A stretch of 64,000 bases of DNA from Fistularia commersonii (lineage: Eukaryota > Chordata > Actinopteri > Syngnathiformes > Fistulariidae): positions 9,513,501 to 9,577,500 of the forward strand of contig JBBMNZ010000015.1 in NCBI GenBank assembly GCA_037954325.1, read 5' to 3'. Positions within the stretch are counted from its first letter, which is position 1; the number at the start of each line of letters is the position of its first letter. Made by a program: the position numbers and the translations under genes. Of the stretch, positions 53,725 to 64,000 are shown piece after piece. The notes under the pieces were generated by a model. The model made no database searches. It saw nothing but the letters and a program-made list of their open reading frames with translations, and had not been told where the DNA came from.

Positions 53725-54250
53725 CATGCGAGAGGCTGGGTTCACCAGTTGACGATAGCCTTTCACCCTCTCATTCACACATTATATAAAAACATAAAGC
53801 ATTCACTCATCCATGAGGTATATAAAGGTATATAGGTATATAGATATACAAGCATTCACTCATTCACCCACATGCAATTTAGACACATATAACCATTTAC
53901 TCACCCATTAACATTATCTCCTATTGAGATATACAAGCATTCACTCTCTCATTCACACGTGATATAGAGACATAAAACATTTACTCACGCATTCACACGT
54001 TCTACAGAGATATACATTCACTCATTCATTCACATGTTATATGGAGACATGCAAATATTCATGTCTTATAGAGATATGCGACAATTAACTTATTCACTTT
54101 CATGTCATACAGGGACGGAAAACCATCCATTTTCACAACCTCGAGGCACAAATATTCACCCTCTCATTTATGTTATATAGACTTTCAGCAGTTCACTCTC
54201 TCAATCACGCAATCTATAGACACAAATATTCACCTTCTGATTCTCATTCA
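53725..54250. repeat. Degenerate minisatellite, period about 50-60 bp
   Basis: Units combine ATTCACTCATTCACACGT with TTATATAGAGACATAC and AAGCATTCACTC. About nine imperfect copies follow one another directly after the MITE. No unit is identical to another, so the array is old. Confidence 0.7.
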
Positions 54251-54259
54251 TTTTCTTTT

Positions 54260-55065
54260 GTTGAAAAATGTTCCTATAGGAGGATTTATGACAATGTCAC
54301 CACCGCGTCCTCCTCCATTCCAGTTCCCCCCGCCGGCGCTCTGGCATCCCGCTGCTGGCGTGCGGCGCCGAGCAAAATCTGGTCAGCAGACGCTGTTTGC
54401 ACACCCGCCGAGGAGTTAATTGGATCTGGGCGTCTCCGATCCCCGTCTGGGATTGCATCATCTGAGATTAATAGCTCGCGATGTGCGACGGCTCCGGCCG
54501 ATTACGGCTTCTCGCCGTCACGCAATTTCCCCCAAACTCCTCCCCCTTCTCGCCCGCCGCCACAATTGATTGATCGATCACACGATTATGTATTAGCGTA
54601 CCTCTTTGCCGAGCCGCGCCTGAGTGAGCGTGACACCTCTGGGATTAGCGGTCGGTGTCGGGCGATCTGAATTGATCCCGCTGACCCACGGGGGTAATGC
54701 TCGCCGCTGATTGGATTATCCTCCGAAAACCAGCGGCGTGAAAATCAACACGCACGCCCGCAGATTGACCTCTGACCCCTGCACCGCCACCGCCTCCATT
54801 CTATAATTACCGCTCCCCGGTTTTGACAAGGCGAAGAGAAAACGCCGCAGGTGACAGGGGAGGGAGTGCGAGGTGTTTGGAAGCGACCCCTGAAAGGGGA
54901 TACGGCGGCGGCGGCGTGAGAGCCTTTCATTAGCCGCACATGCTAACGTGGCCCTGTCACTGGTAATAACACAGCAGGGCTAACAGGAAAGGGGGCAGGA
55001 GCTGGCTTGCATTTGAACTTTGAACTTTGTCTGAATACCTGAATGTATTAGCTAACGGCGCGGCT
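54260..55065. other. Repeat-poor block, candidate conserved non-coding sequence
   Basis: The 800-bp block contains no microsatellite and has many TAATT, ATTGATTGATCGATC (54566) and GGATTAG words that could be homeodomain sites. Frames in it lack gene-like features. Confidence 0.3.
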
Positions 55066-55265
55066 AACAGGTGACCCGTCTCTCCCTCGATGCCTTTTTG
55101 TTCCTGACACCCAGAAATACTCTGTGTCACAACCGCTGCTTGTCTCTATATCTGCACCGGTTTCTGTTCACTAATCCCGACTATTATGGGATTCAATTCC
55201 GGACGCGCTTCCTTTCATCGACTAATGCAGCGGGGAAGATGCATGGACGGACAGATGCTGTTGAC

Positions 55266-55327
<62 letters not shown>
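55266..55327. repeat. (GATA)n microsatellite
   Basis: About fifteen uninterrupted GATA/TAGA units. Tetranucleotide tracts of this size are usually highly polymorphic. Confidence 0.95.
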
Positions 55328-55328
<1 letters not shown>

Positions 55329-56309
55329 GAATATGAAAACAACAGGGTGTTAAAGGAGAAGGGTGACTCGGGTTCGAACCGGCTGTCAATCAAACAGGCC
55401 CTGCTGCCGCCCCACTGTGTCAACCTTTTTTGTTTTTTGTTGTTTTTTTTCAGGAAATCCTTGATTTGTTTGTCTGCGCTCTCATATTTGGACGGAAGAC
55501 AAACACCAGCGCGAGCGATAACACATTTATGGTGTGTTTTGTTTTGCGCTCACGTAGTATTTTTGATACGTGTTTTCAGGACAAACAATCCCGGACGGGC
55601 CTTACAAAGGCAGGATTGGAAAGCGGGTCAAACCTTGACCTTTTGGCTGAACGCGATAACCTTTATAAATAGTTTCCCTGCGCTTCTAATCAGTGAGTCA
55701 GTTTAATCTTGTTATTCTTTACCGACGACTACAGTACCTCTGCCATTGTTCTCCTGAGTTGGCCGGTATGCTGCCGACTGCTGCCCCCCTTCTTTTTTCT
55801 CTCTCCAAGTTAATAATTAGTGAGGTTTTTTTTTTATTTTTCTTCAAGCCCGTGTGTGAGCACCTGATAAAAAGGCAGGAAGGAGGGAAGTCGATAAGAT
55901 GCCAGATAGCCGTTCGAGAGAACCCCTCCAAGAATGTCTAGACTCCCTCCGGGCACAATGAGACCGGAAACACATCAATCATGTGTCATCGCATATCTGT
56001 TTGTCACCTCCAGCATTTTAACCCCATTGCAAGCGGGTCAGAACGGCTCTGAAACTTGGACATTGTTCTCAACGCGATGCCCGCTGGGTTATGATCAAAA
56101 ATGTCAACGTTTCTCAGCTTCCTATTGCCTATCAAAGGGTTTTCGTGGGGAAAGGCGGTGTTTACCTTGTCATACTCTGACTGAGGTGGGTGGACGCGAC
56201 AGCTGGCTCAGCCTGAGGAGAGACAGGACACGGTCAATTAGATTTTTTAAACAATTTTACGCGGATTTGCTGAAAAAACATCACTGTGTATTTTTTTTGG
56301 AGGGGGGCC

Positions 56310-57075
56310 GCTTCCACGCTATGGGAGCCATATTGGGCCCCAACACATAAAGAATGGAAGCCATATCATGACTGGAGATCTTGGAAAAAAAACATGCAAT
56401 CTGCCATAACAACAATATGATGTCAGATTTTTTTTTTGTGTTTGTTTTGGGCCCAAAAAGCCATATTGGGTTCCGTGGTGGGGAAGCCATATTTGGGATC
56501 AGGAAGTGGCTAGCAGACAGAAACCACGTGATCGACCAAAACAGCAACGTTATGTATTATATTGGGACTCGTTATTTAAGTCCAATATGGCTCACACACT
56601 ACGGGAGCCACATTAGATCTCATAGTGTTGAAGCCATATCAGTGTTTTGGGGGCCCGATATGGCCTCCCACTTATGGAAGCTCCAATATGGCTTTCATAC
56701 TATGGAAGTCATATCATGACTGGAGATCTTGAAAAAAAAACATGCAATCTGCCATAACAACAATATGATGTCAGATTTTTTTGTGTTTTTTTTGGCCCCA
56801 AAAAGCCATATTGGGTTCCAAGGTGTGGAAGCCGTATTTAGGATCAGGAAGACGATCAGATTGGGCATTATTATTTAAGTCCACTATGGCTTTCATACTA
56901 TTGAAACCATATTGGACTCAAACACATAGAGCATGGAAGATAGCTAGCAGATGAAAACCACATGATGTGCCAAAAAAGCTGTTTTTTTGGGGGGTCCAAT
57001 ATGGCTTCCTCCTTATTGAAGCTCAAATATAGCTTCAACAATATGGGAGCAATATTGGGTCCAAACACGTAAAGC
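56310..57075. repeat. Array of CCATATTGG-like words with an internal duplication
   Basis: GCCATATTGGG, ATATGGCTTC and TATGGAAGCCATAT recur some fifteen times on both strands. A larger segment (ATATCATGACTGGAGATCTT, CATGCAATCTGCCATAACAA, GGATCAGGAAG) occurs at 56361-56505 and again at 56706-56852. CCATATTTGG at 56487 is a perfect SRF CArG sequence by chance or design. Confidence 0.75.
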
Positions 57076-57119
57076 ATGCGTGTTCTATCACGCATGGATA
57101 TCTGAAGGAAACCCCACAT

Positions 57120-58570
57120 GCCGAAGCTTCGGTTTTTTCAGTTCAGTCACGATAACGCACTTCAAGAGGTTTTTGTCTGTGTATCTTGCAGGGAGAATAT
57201 TATATCTGCATGCTTGTTGAAATGGCTTATTTTCCCCCGCGGCCAATCTTGCACGTCGGCGAAGTGTAAAAAATGGATCGGGTTGAATGTGAATTTGAGT
57301 GTGTGTGTCGGCTGGGGAGGCGATGGGGCGGGGAGTGGGGGGGGGGGGCAGTGTACCCGAGCTATAAATAACCACGCTAAATCCAAAAAAAGCCCACGAC
57401 CTAGAAATAATAAAGCACGATGTGAGGCTGGAAATAGACAGACATGTCCCGGCGGGCAACTCACAGGCTTTTTTTCTTTTTATATAAATAGCGCCTATGT
57501 ATCTGAGGACACACTAGAGCAGTGGGGGGGGGTCGGCATGTTAAAGTAAGGGTGAATTTATAAATTCAGGGGCTTTATCGTGTGAGCGGGATCTAAAAAT
57601 ACCGGTTGTGGATGTTGTCACCCCCCCAGGTCCCCGAGGGTGCGGCCCGGTTACGTAAGCACGGCGGCTAGTTTCTCTTTGAGCCTCCCTCCATTCACAT
57701 GGTTTCTGTGCAAACCCTGCGCAGGGTGTGTGTGTGTGTGTGTGCCTGTGCGTGTGTGTTTGCCACGGTGGCGGGCGCAGATCCCATGTATGATCAACTC
57801 GGCCAGAGGTGAGGCTCGGGGCAAAGGTGAAGATGCCGGCTGTGCCGATGCGATGACTCAACGGAGTGTGTAAAGGAGTAGCCACTGGGCTAATAAGGAT
57901 TAGCTCACCGTGCTAACTCGATCCCTATGTTACGGATGAGTTGGAACACATTTATCTATTTATCCTGCCTGCACACACAACCCTTCATCAACGCATGATA
58001 ACCAGGGGGCGAGATTTGAGCTTGCGATCGTGTCAGCGATTAGCATGTAGCTGTTATTACCAGAAGGAGATCACGCCCGTCCTTCGCTCCCTCTTGTTCT
58101 ACCGCTTGGCGGCCTCCGCTGACCCGAGCTGGGTTTTTCCCGATAGATCATCTTAAAGAGGGTGGTCCAGACCCGCTCTCCATTCATAAAATCGCAGGAG
58201 TTGTCCGAGCGGATGGCGGGGGGGGGGGGGGGGGGGGACACTAACGTTTTCTGTCTGGCCGAGTTACGCCCAAATCTGTTTATGAGGCGGGGGTCGGTGC
58301 GGGAACGGTTGAGGGTTCCGTCTCCGACTGCAGACGTGAGACATCCATCAACATCTAAAAATGTCCTTCATCTTCCACAGGAAGGAAGTCATTTCTGCGA
58401 GCGCTGGCATCGGGGGAGTAGGCCGGGAGGGGGGGGGGGGGTAAGCAAACAGAAAACGTGAAGTCGTGTTTCAACGGCTGGACGAGGATGAGTGTGTTTG
58501 TTTTGGCCTTTTAAGGTCATGGGTGTCCACGGGAGCACGATTTAACGTTGACGTCCCGATGACGTCCGAG
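57120..58570. other. Region between the CCATATTGG array and spns2
   Basis: Contains G runs at 57338-57350, 58217-58237 and 58429-58441, a TG tract at 57727-57745 and a fish repeat piece at 58106-58185. If the spns2 stop at 58575 is real, the adjacent bases are its 3' UTR on the minus strand; no TTTATT (complement of AATAAA) was found within about 400 bp. Confidence 0.4.
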
Positions 58571-58574
58571 TCAC

Positions 58575-58742
58575 TTACTGCTTCTCGGCCTTTTCTCGGT
58601 CGTCCAGGAAGAAGAGCGCCGTGGCCAGGAAGAACATGCCTCCCAGGACGATGATGAACGGGCAGAGCATGAGGGCGTAGCCCAGGCTGAGGAACCGCCA
58701 CATCGCTGACATAGCGTAGCTCTCCTGGAGGGCGTCGGAGAT
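58575..58742 (-). CDS. spns2: spns2 last recognised coding exon
   Basis: Reads ISDALQESYAMSAMWRFLSL, GYALMLCPFIIVLGGMFFLA, TALFFLDDREKAEKQ, then TAA. This contains the final two membrane helices. Mammalian SPNS2 continues about 13 residues further, with a VNQLAMPPASVKV-like tail. Here the bases after AAGCA are GTAAGTGA, so either the protein ends EKQ or the exon splices onward. Confidence 0.9.
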   Translation of the reverse strand: MSDALQESYAMSAMWRFLSLGYALMLCPFIIVLGGMFFLATALFFLDDREKAEKQ

Positions 58743-61700
58743 CTGCGACAGAAACACACACATGTGAGACACACACACACCCTAAACCACCGCGCAACAC
58801 CAACACGAGAAAAGTGACATTATTCGGATGTGAGTCACACACTGAAACATCCCATAATGGTCTCATACTGTCTGACAGGTGCCTTAAAACAGCCACTGTT
58901 TCAAAGATCTGTCTTCGGGGGCGGGCTCCCCCGTCTCCCGTCGTGATTGACAGCCCGAGCGGCCAATGGCGTGCTCCCTTCCCCCCGGGGGGCCCCGGCA
59001 GGATCACGGTGTCAGCAGATTGAGACTTTCTTTGGAAGGACGGCAGAAAACGCTGACAGGAGGAAGTAGGCGGGAGGCGACGTGCACGCGTTCACACGCC
59101 CACGTGTGAAGAGCGCGCACGCTTCGGGCCGTCATGCAGGAACAACCTGCGACTCGCCAACGTTGAGCTCTGCTAAAAATACGCAACGAAGTGGTGCCGT
59201 GCGGGGAATTTGTCGAGCTGCAGGGCATTTCTTGAGGGAGATCTCGCTCGGAGATTTCTGTAACCGCCCCCGTCACACACACACACACACACACGCCTGC
59301 ACACACACACACACACTCATGCAGTATTGCAGGAGTCCATTATAGGATTCTCGAGGGATCCTCATGTGATGACTGACGCATTTTTTTCTTTTTCTCGGCT
59401 CATTCGCAGGCTTTAGCTGGGGGTGGGAGGGGTGAGGTTGGGGGGGTTCGCACACGCTCAGTGCGTCAGCGAAAGCCCCCATCACACAGGCGTGTCAAAC
59501 CTCAGCTCGGGGTTCGAGGCTCCGCGAGGATCGAGGAGGAGTGAGAAAATCACGGCATCAAAAGGCCCAGATGGCAGATGGAGAAGATCGGGGGGGAGGG
59601 GGCTAAATGTGTGTGTGTGTGTGTGTGTGTGTCAGTTTCTTCCAGGTAGTCCTTGTGTTGTTGGGACGTTAATATTTTTACACACCGGTGGGATGTTTGG
59701 GTGTGGGGGTGGAAAAACGGCTGCGAGTCAGCTATGTTCTGCAGCAATGGAAAACAGGCAGTGTGTGTGTATGCATGTGTGTGTGTGTGTGTGTGAGATT
59801 TTGAGGGGGGGGTTCTTACCAGGCCAATAAGGGACGAACTCCCTGCGTCGCCCAGCAGGTGGGAGATGAAGCTCTGGAAGGCGACGGCCGTGGCTCTCCT
59901 CGTAGGAATGACAACGAACTGAAAACACACGGAGGGGGGAGGAGTTACAGCAAAACACAAAAACAAGGTGCAGATACTAATTCTGTCTTTAAATTTCTAA
60001 AAATCATTTATTCTCTGTACTGCTTACATGGAATATTGACTTTTGACCTTCGCCGGTCGAGCAGCGAGTCACGCAGTTTTACAAAAACAACACTTACAAT
60101 CCTTAATAATGACAATTCGGGCGACGCCTCGGGTGCGGCGGGTTTGACGAAGCCTTCCGCGTCCGGAAAAACAAAATTCGAGGAAATGCATTTTTAGCGG
60201 CAAATTGTAACATTTAAGGAATGTCCGCGGCGCCCAAACGCCCAGCGAATGGGATTTTTTGGAAAATAAAAAAAATCTGAAACATTTCTGCCCCTAATGT
60301 TTTGCAGGAATTTCCCAGCCCCCTCCCTCCACGGGATAAATACAGGGTTCCGGCACGTACCATTAAAATGTCTGCTGTTATGGCCCAGTTCAGGAAGAGC
60401 AGCGTCTCTCCGATGAAGATGCAAACCTAAAAAAAATAAAAATAAAAGAAAAAAAAGAGGGAGGGGTTAAGGTTTCCACTGGACAAAAGTCCTAGATACC
60501 GCAACGCCGGCTTATGCGGCCGGACAGGAGCGCTTCGGCCGACGCCACCGAACATGTCATTACGCCGTCACGCCAGGCGGCTTTCCAGGCCTGCTAGCCA
60601 CTCAGCATTTTCAGTAGCCACAATTTTGTCATTTAGGTTCTATATATACATATGCATGCATATGCAGTACAAGTACATAGGTATACATATATATGTATAT
60701 ATCACTAATGCTAACTGTAGCACTTTTGCACCACAGTCATCCAACAAAGTGTGTGTTTAGCTATGACAGCATGTCATTTTGGCTACTATTTGGGCTCACA
60801 CACACACCAAAGCGGGGGAGAAGGGTGTGTGGGTGGTTGGGGGGGGACCCCGCCGCCCACAAAGCCCCCCCCCCCGGTCATTAGCGGCGCTGAAGTTATT
60901 CGCAACTGCGAATGTAGCTTGATGTCTGCAACCTCTGCTTTTCTGCAGCCGCTAGCATTCGTGGGAATAAAAGATAAATGGCCGCCAATTATGCGAGGAT
61001 GTCGAATGCATGGGAAAAATGTAACGTCCCTTTATGAGGACGGCGAGTTGTTAGCGGCTAAACGGGCTACGTTTGAGATGTGTTGCTACCCGGCTGGCAC
61101 AGATGCAAAAAAAAAAACCCGGGCTGTCAGACCTCCAATGCCTCCGGAGGCCAAGGCTGAAAACCTGGAGACGAGGAAAACCAGACGGCGTGACCCGCCG
61201 GGGGGGCCGCCGCTCCTCAGGGAACAAAAAAAGGATCTCGTCGTCGTGTCAAAAAAAGGCGTCGGCAGCTGCGCCGCACACGTCCACGTCGCGCCTAATA
61301 ATACGACACATCTGTCGGCGCGAAAGCCGAGCGTATAACTTACAGCTGCTGCCGTGATTTAATATCGAAATAATGGAGTCGTCCAAGAACTCAGCTCAGA
61401 CGAGGGGAGTTTCCTCGCACTTCCGGTTAAACCCGAGCCCGTTGAGGATTTCTGCTCGGTCGTCGCTCAAAGTGAAACCCAAGACGGAATAAATACGGTG
61501 TTAATCGCTTTTTTTTTTTTTTTTTTTCCAAATGGTTAAAAGTGTTATAACACTGGTATAACAGTGTAATAATGGAGTAATTAATTATCCAAATATCTTC
61601 ATCAAGGTGGGAAAAAAAAACATGACTCCCGAAGTAAAATATGTGTCTAAAACACGGGTTAAAGGCGTTTTGACTTTCTGGATCGACACGAGAGCTCCAT

Positions 61701-61848
61701 TTAAGCCCATCACCTGTTCGGTGTTATGGCCCGTGACGGCCGACGCTTTGCTTTATTTTCCCTGGAAACGAATCTGAGGGTAAGTCGCAGGAAAGAGATG
61801 CAGATTTTTTCCGGCGCCTTCATGCTGGGATGGAAAGCGCCCCCCCCT

Positions 61849-61906
<58 letters not shown>

Positions 61907-63551
61907 CCCCTGTCATGCCGCGTCAGATACGCGATAGCGTAATTAACACGAAGGCGACGCGCGTCTTTGACCCGACGGATTCACCCACGGCAAAACTGAC
62001 TTCTATTACGTCGCCTAGCAACCCCGCGTTGAATTCCTATTTCTTTTTTTTTTTTATATTTTCACCCCGGGTCTGATTGGATCCGTATGCCGGCGAGGGT
62101 GCGGAGGGGGGGAGAAAGTAAAAACGAGCGGGGATTCGGCAGGTCAACCGGGGTCACATAGTTAGGATTTGGGTCCTCGCACGAGGAGGGGGGGGGGGGG
62201 GGCGTAATTAAATAATGCTTTTTTTCCCGCCGCCGCTGACAGACAACTAGTAAGGCAAGCTGCTCTATTTTCCCCCACGTTAGCGATAGGGAAATGAGGA
62301 ACGAACATATCCAGTCTCAAAGCGCGTTGTTGTTGTTGTTGAGGTTATTTTTTGCGATTGTTAGGCCGCAGCGCTTCCTGGTTGACCGGGCGACGCCCGC
62401 CATCCGGAGGTTTCGGTTCAAAGAGGTGCAATTATGGGCTTTCGCCGAGGGCGTGCGGGCTCCGCCGCCTCCTCTCGATCCCACGCTCCCAGAGCTAATC
62501 CGCAATTAGCGCATCAACCTCTCCGACTTACGTAAGCTCCTTCGATGCTCTTCTTGGCCACGACGAAGATGAGGCAGATGAAGATGGCCGAGCCCAGCAT
62601 GCTGACGGCGCACACCAGTGGGTCGGCTCGCTCCGTCTTCTGGCGGCAGAAGCGCGTGGTGGCGGCGCCGATGACCACGCCGAGCAGACCCGTCACGCAG
62701 GTGATCGCCCCGAAGATCAGGCTGTACGGACGGACAAATCCAAATTAGATGACGGGCTTAAAAATGTAATTCACGTGTTATTACATTGTAATAACCATAA
62801 TTTCTGTAATAAGCGTCAATTTTTCGATTTAAAGCCCATATCTAAAGTGAGGGGTCTGGAGAACGATGAGGAAGCAGCTGCTGGATGTTCTATGAGATAT
62901 TTCTCCACCGCCGTCGGGTTCCCCCACCTCTCGTTGCTGCTGCACAGCTTGTCGGCGCAGTCCTCCTTCTTCTGCACCACCTGAGCTCGGCCCAGGTAGA
63001 TGGGGATCCAAACCCCGAACGCCCCGGTGGCGAAGGACACGGCGGCCGACGCCAGGGAGGAGAAGACGTAACTCCGGCTGGCGAAGGGAGAAGAGAGCGC
63101 AAGCGCAAAGGGGTTATCTGGTGACGTTGGAGACCGATATAAACAAATATCCCTTTCTCCGCCTGAGAAAGCAGCTGTATGTAAACAGGGAGGCTGCTTA
63201 TCTCGCCGGGCGAGATCCTCAAACCCGATAGGACGAGCACGAAGAGCAGCATGTAACTCCTATGTAACATTGGAGTAGACATGTAATAGACATGTAATAG
63301 ACATGTAATAGACATGCAATAGATGTGTAATAGACATGTTGTGTGGGTAGAGTAAAGTTCTGTGAAAATCTGCATCGCTCAGGTCACCGCGGCAACCGGC
63401 GTTCTTACTTCTTAGCGAGGGCCTTCATGTCACAGAACCAGGAGGTGCGGGTCTTGAGCCGCGCCCCCACCTGGTCGGCGCTGCCCCTCTTCGGCTCGGG
63501 GACGAAGAGCAGGATCAGCGTTCCCGCCATGATCCCTAACGGCGGGGACAC
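58575..63551 (-). CDS. spns2: Spinster homolog 2, sphingosine-1-phosphate transporter (C-terminal half)
   Basis: SPNS2 is a major-facilitator protein that exports sphingosine-1-phosphate across the plasma membrane. Six minus-strand exons join in phase: 63551-63409, 63078-62928, 62721-62532, 60426-60361, 59918-59820, 58742-58575, giving 817 nt. Recognisable motifs in order: MAGTLILLFVPEPKRGSADQ, MKALAKKNRSYVFSSL, GAFGVWIPIYLGRAQVVQK, SLIFGAITCVTGLLGVVIGA, RADPLVCAVSMLGSAIFICL, IFIGETLLFLNWAITADILM, VVIPTRRATAVAFQSF, HLLGDAGSSSLIGL and FLSLGYALMLCPFI. They match human SPNS2 much better than SPNS1 or SPNS3 as I remember them. They cover about TM6 to TM12; the N-terminal exons are beyond the window's right edge. 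The stop TAA overlaps a GTAAGT donor-like sequence, so a further exon is possible. Confidence 0.93.
59820..59918 (-). CDS. spns2: spns2 exon with VVIPTRRATAVAFQ
   Basis: The 99-nt symmetric exon encodes FVVIPTRRATAVAFQSFISH then LLGDAGSSSLIGL, the invariant spinster signature between TM10 and TM11. Acceptor GTGTTTTCAG, donor GTAAGA on the minus strand. Confidence 0.95.
60361..60426 (-). CDS. spns2: spns2 66-nt exon
   Basis: Encodes VCIFIGETLLFLNWAITADI plus LM, a complete short exon of 22 codons that is almost invariant among SPNS2 proteins. Acceptor tract is T-rich (TTTTTTTTAG), donor GTACGT. Confidence 0.95.
61850..61903. repeat. (CA)n microsatellite in a spns2 intron
   Basis: About 27 CA units in the 2.1-kb intron between 60426 and 62532; in the spns2 sense strand this is (TG)n. 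It is over 1.4 kb from the next downstream acceptor. Confidence 0.95.
62188..62202. repeat. G run in spns2 intron
   Basis: Fifteen or so G bases after ACGAGGA. In the spns2 sense strand this is a C run. Confidence 0.85.
62532..62721 (-). CDS. spns2: spns2 exon with RADPLVCAVSMLGSA
   Basis: The 190-nt exon encodes LIFGAITCVTGLLGVVIGAA, TTRFCRQKTERADPLVCAVS, MLGSAIFICLIFVVAKKS and IEGAY: two membrane helices with a short cytoplasmic loop between. It begins in phase 2, completing Ser with the previous exon, and ends TAC|GTAAGT. Confidence 0.96.
62928..63078 (-). CDS. spns2: spns2 exon with SYVFSSLASAAVSFATG
   Basis: The 151-nt exon encodes RSYVFSSLASAAVSFATGAF, GVWIPIYLGRAQVVQKKEDC and ADKLCSSNE. 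The variable end is the loop containing cysteines (DC, LC) also present in human SPNS2. Acceptor is CCCTTCGCCAG, donor AG|GTGGGG. Confidence 0.95.
63262..63345. repeat. Minisatellite TAGACATGTAA in spns2 intron
   Basis: Six or seven units of AATAGACATGT follow one another with variants GCAATAGATGTGT. It lies between two spns2 exons, 65 bp from the 63409 donor. Confidence 0.85.
63409..63551 (-). CDS. spns2: spns2 exon with EPKRGSADQVGARL
   Basis: The 143-nt exon encodes VSPPLGIMAGTLILLFVPEP, KRGSADQVGARLKTRTSWFC and DMKALAKK: one helix and the long central cytoplasmic loop. It is the 5'-most spns2 coding exon visible. Its acceptor is CCTTCCCTCGCAG and it begins in phase 0. Confidence 0.94.
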
Positions 63552-64000
63552 CTGCGAGGGAAGGGCAGGGGTGTGTGTTAGGCTCAGGGTGGCGGGTGTG
63601 TGTGTGTGTGTGTGTCTTGGAGCGGGGAGGCGGCACAAAGGGCTGTGTGTTTACGAGGCTGCAACTGTTTGCAGACACGCCTGACTTCATATACAATTTC
63701 TTCTGCGTGTTTACGTGTGTGTGTGTCAGCCTCTGGCCTCTCGTCGCTCCTCTCTCAGGTGGAAAGAAAAAAAAAAAAAAACTTCATAAGGGTCCCATCT
63801 GCTTTCTCGTGCACACGCCTGCACGTCTCCCTTCTGGCTCCGCTCCCAACCTCAACGGCTGCATCCCAATAAGGGATGTCGCAGTTGACCCCTGACCCGC
63901 CCCCTCATAGCGGTCCCATTACACACTTCCTGTACAGGAGGGCCGGCGATCAAATGGCGTGCCCTCCTTCACACCAACAAGCAGGAAAAATCTGCACTTT
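63552..64000 (-). other. spns2: spns2 intron running off the window
   Basis: No further exon was recognised on the minus strand up to the edge. The stretch contains TG tracts at 63594-63614 and 63713-63724 and an A run at 63767-63780. Confidence 0.6.

Noticed and set aside
58575..63551. Assignment to spns1 or spns3
   Set aside because: RADPLVCAVSMLGSAIFICL, LNWAITADILM and FLSLGYALMLCPF match remembered SPNS2; SPNS1 and SPNS3 differ at these places.

Overview
The window is vertebrate nuclear DNA, almost certainly from a ray-finned (teleost) fish. It has GT-AG introns, long TG/CA and GATA microsatellites, Tc1/mariner, pogo/Tigger-like and hAT-like repeats, RTE-type LINE fragments and several interspersed repeats typical of teleosts. 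Three protein-coding genes can be assembled by eye from exon translations and splice phases. No CRISPR array, operon, rRNA or phage is present.

Region 1 (1-23790) is the 3' three quarters of an AMPA-type glutamate receptor gene on the + strand, closest to gria1 (GluA1). Sixteen coding exons run from the amino-terminal domain (5087) to the stop codon (23116), including the mutually exclusive flop (17088-17202) and flip (17857-17971) exons. The first exons and the signal peptide lie upstream of the window. The Q/R site is genomic Gln, so the subunit is predicted to be calcium-permeable. Three features depart from mammalian GRIA1 as I recall it: a 74-nt intron splits the pore exon, the M1-M2 cytoplasmic loop is about 52 residues instead of about 19, and the C-terminus ends SSSGM without the usual PDZ ligand. 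Two in-frame exons have 3' splice sites made of (TG)n.

Region 2 (about 23800-28800) is intergenic and repeat-rich. It holds a 5'-truncated RTE-type LINE with an 18-bp target-site duplication. Region 3 (about 28800-33790) is a compact, complete ruvbl2 gene on the + strand (AAA+ ATPase, 459 residues). It is bracketed by two CTCF-like motifs in the same orientation.

Region 4 (33800-58570) has no recognisable gene. It contains transposon copies, minisatellites, an array of CCATATTGG-like words and stretches of GC-balanced, repeat-poor sequence that could be conserved non-coding elements. Region 5 (58575-63551, - strand) is the C-terminal half of a spinster-family transporter, best matched to spns2 (sphingosine-1-phosphate exporter). 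Its N-terminal exons lie beyond the right edge.

The three genes have no known shared pathway: gria1 is synaptic, ruvbl2 belongs to chromatin and chaperone complexes, and spns2 exports a lipid signal. No wholly new biological system was found. The points most worth checking are the TG-repeat splice acceptors, the split pore exon, the altered receptor tail, and the paired CTCF-like sites around ruvbl2. All family statements are from memory; no database search was possible.
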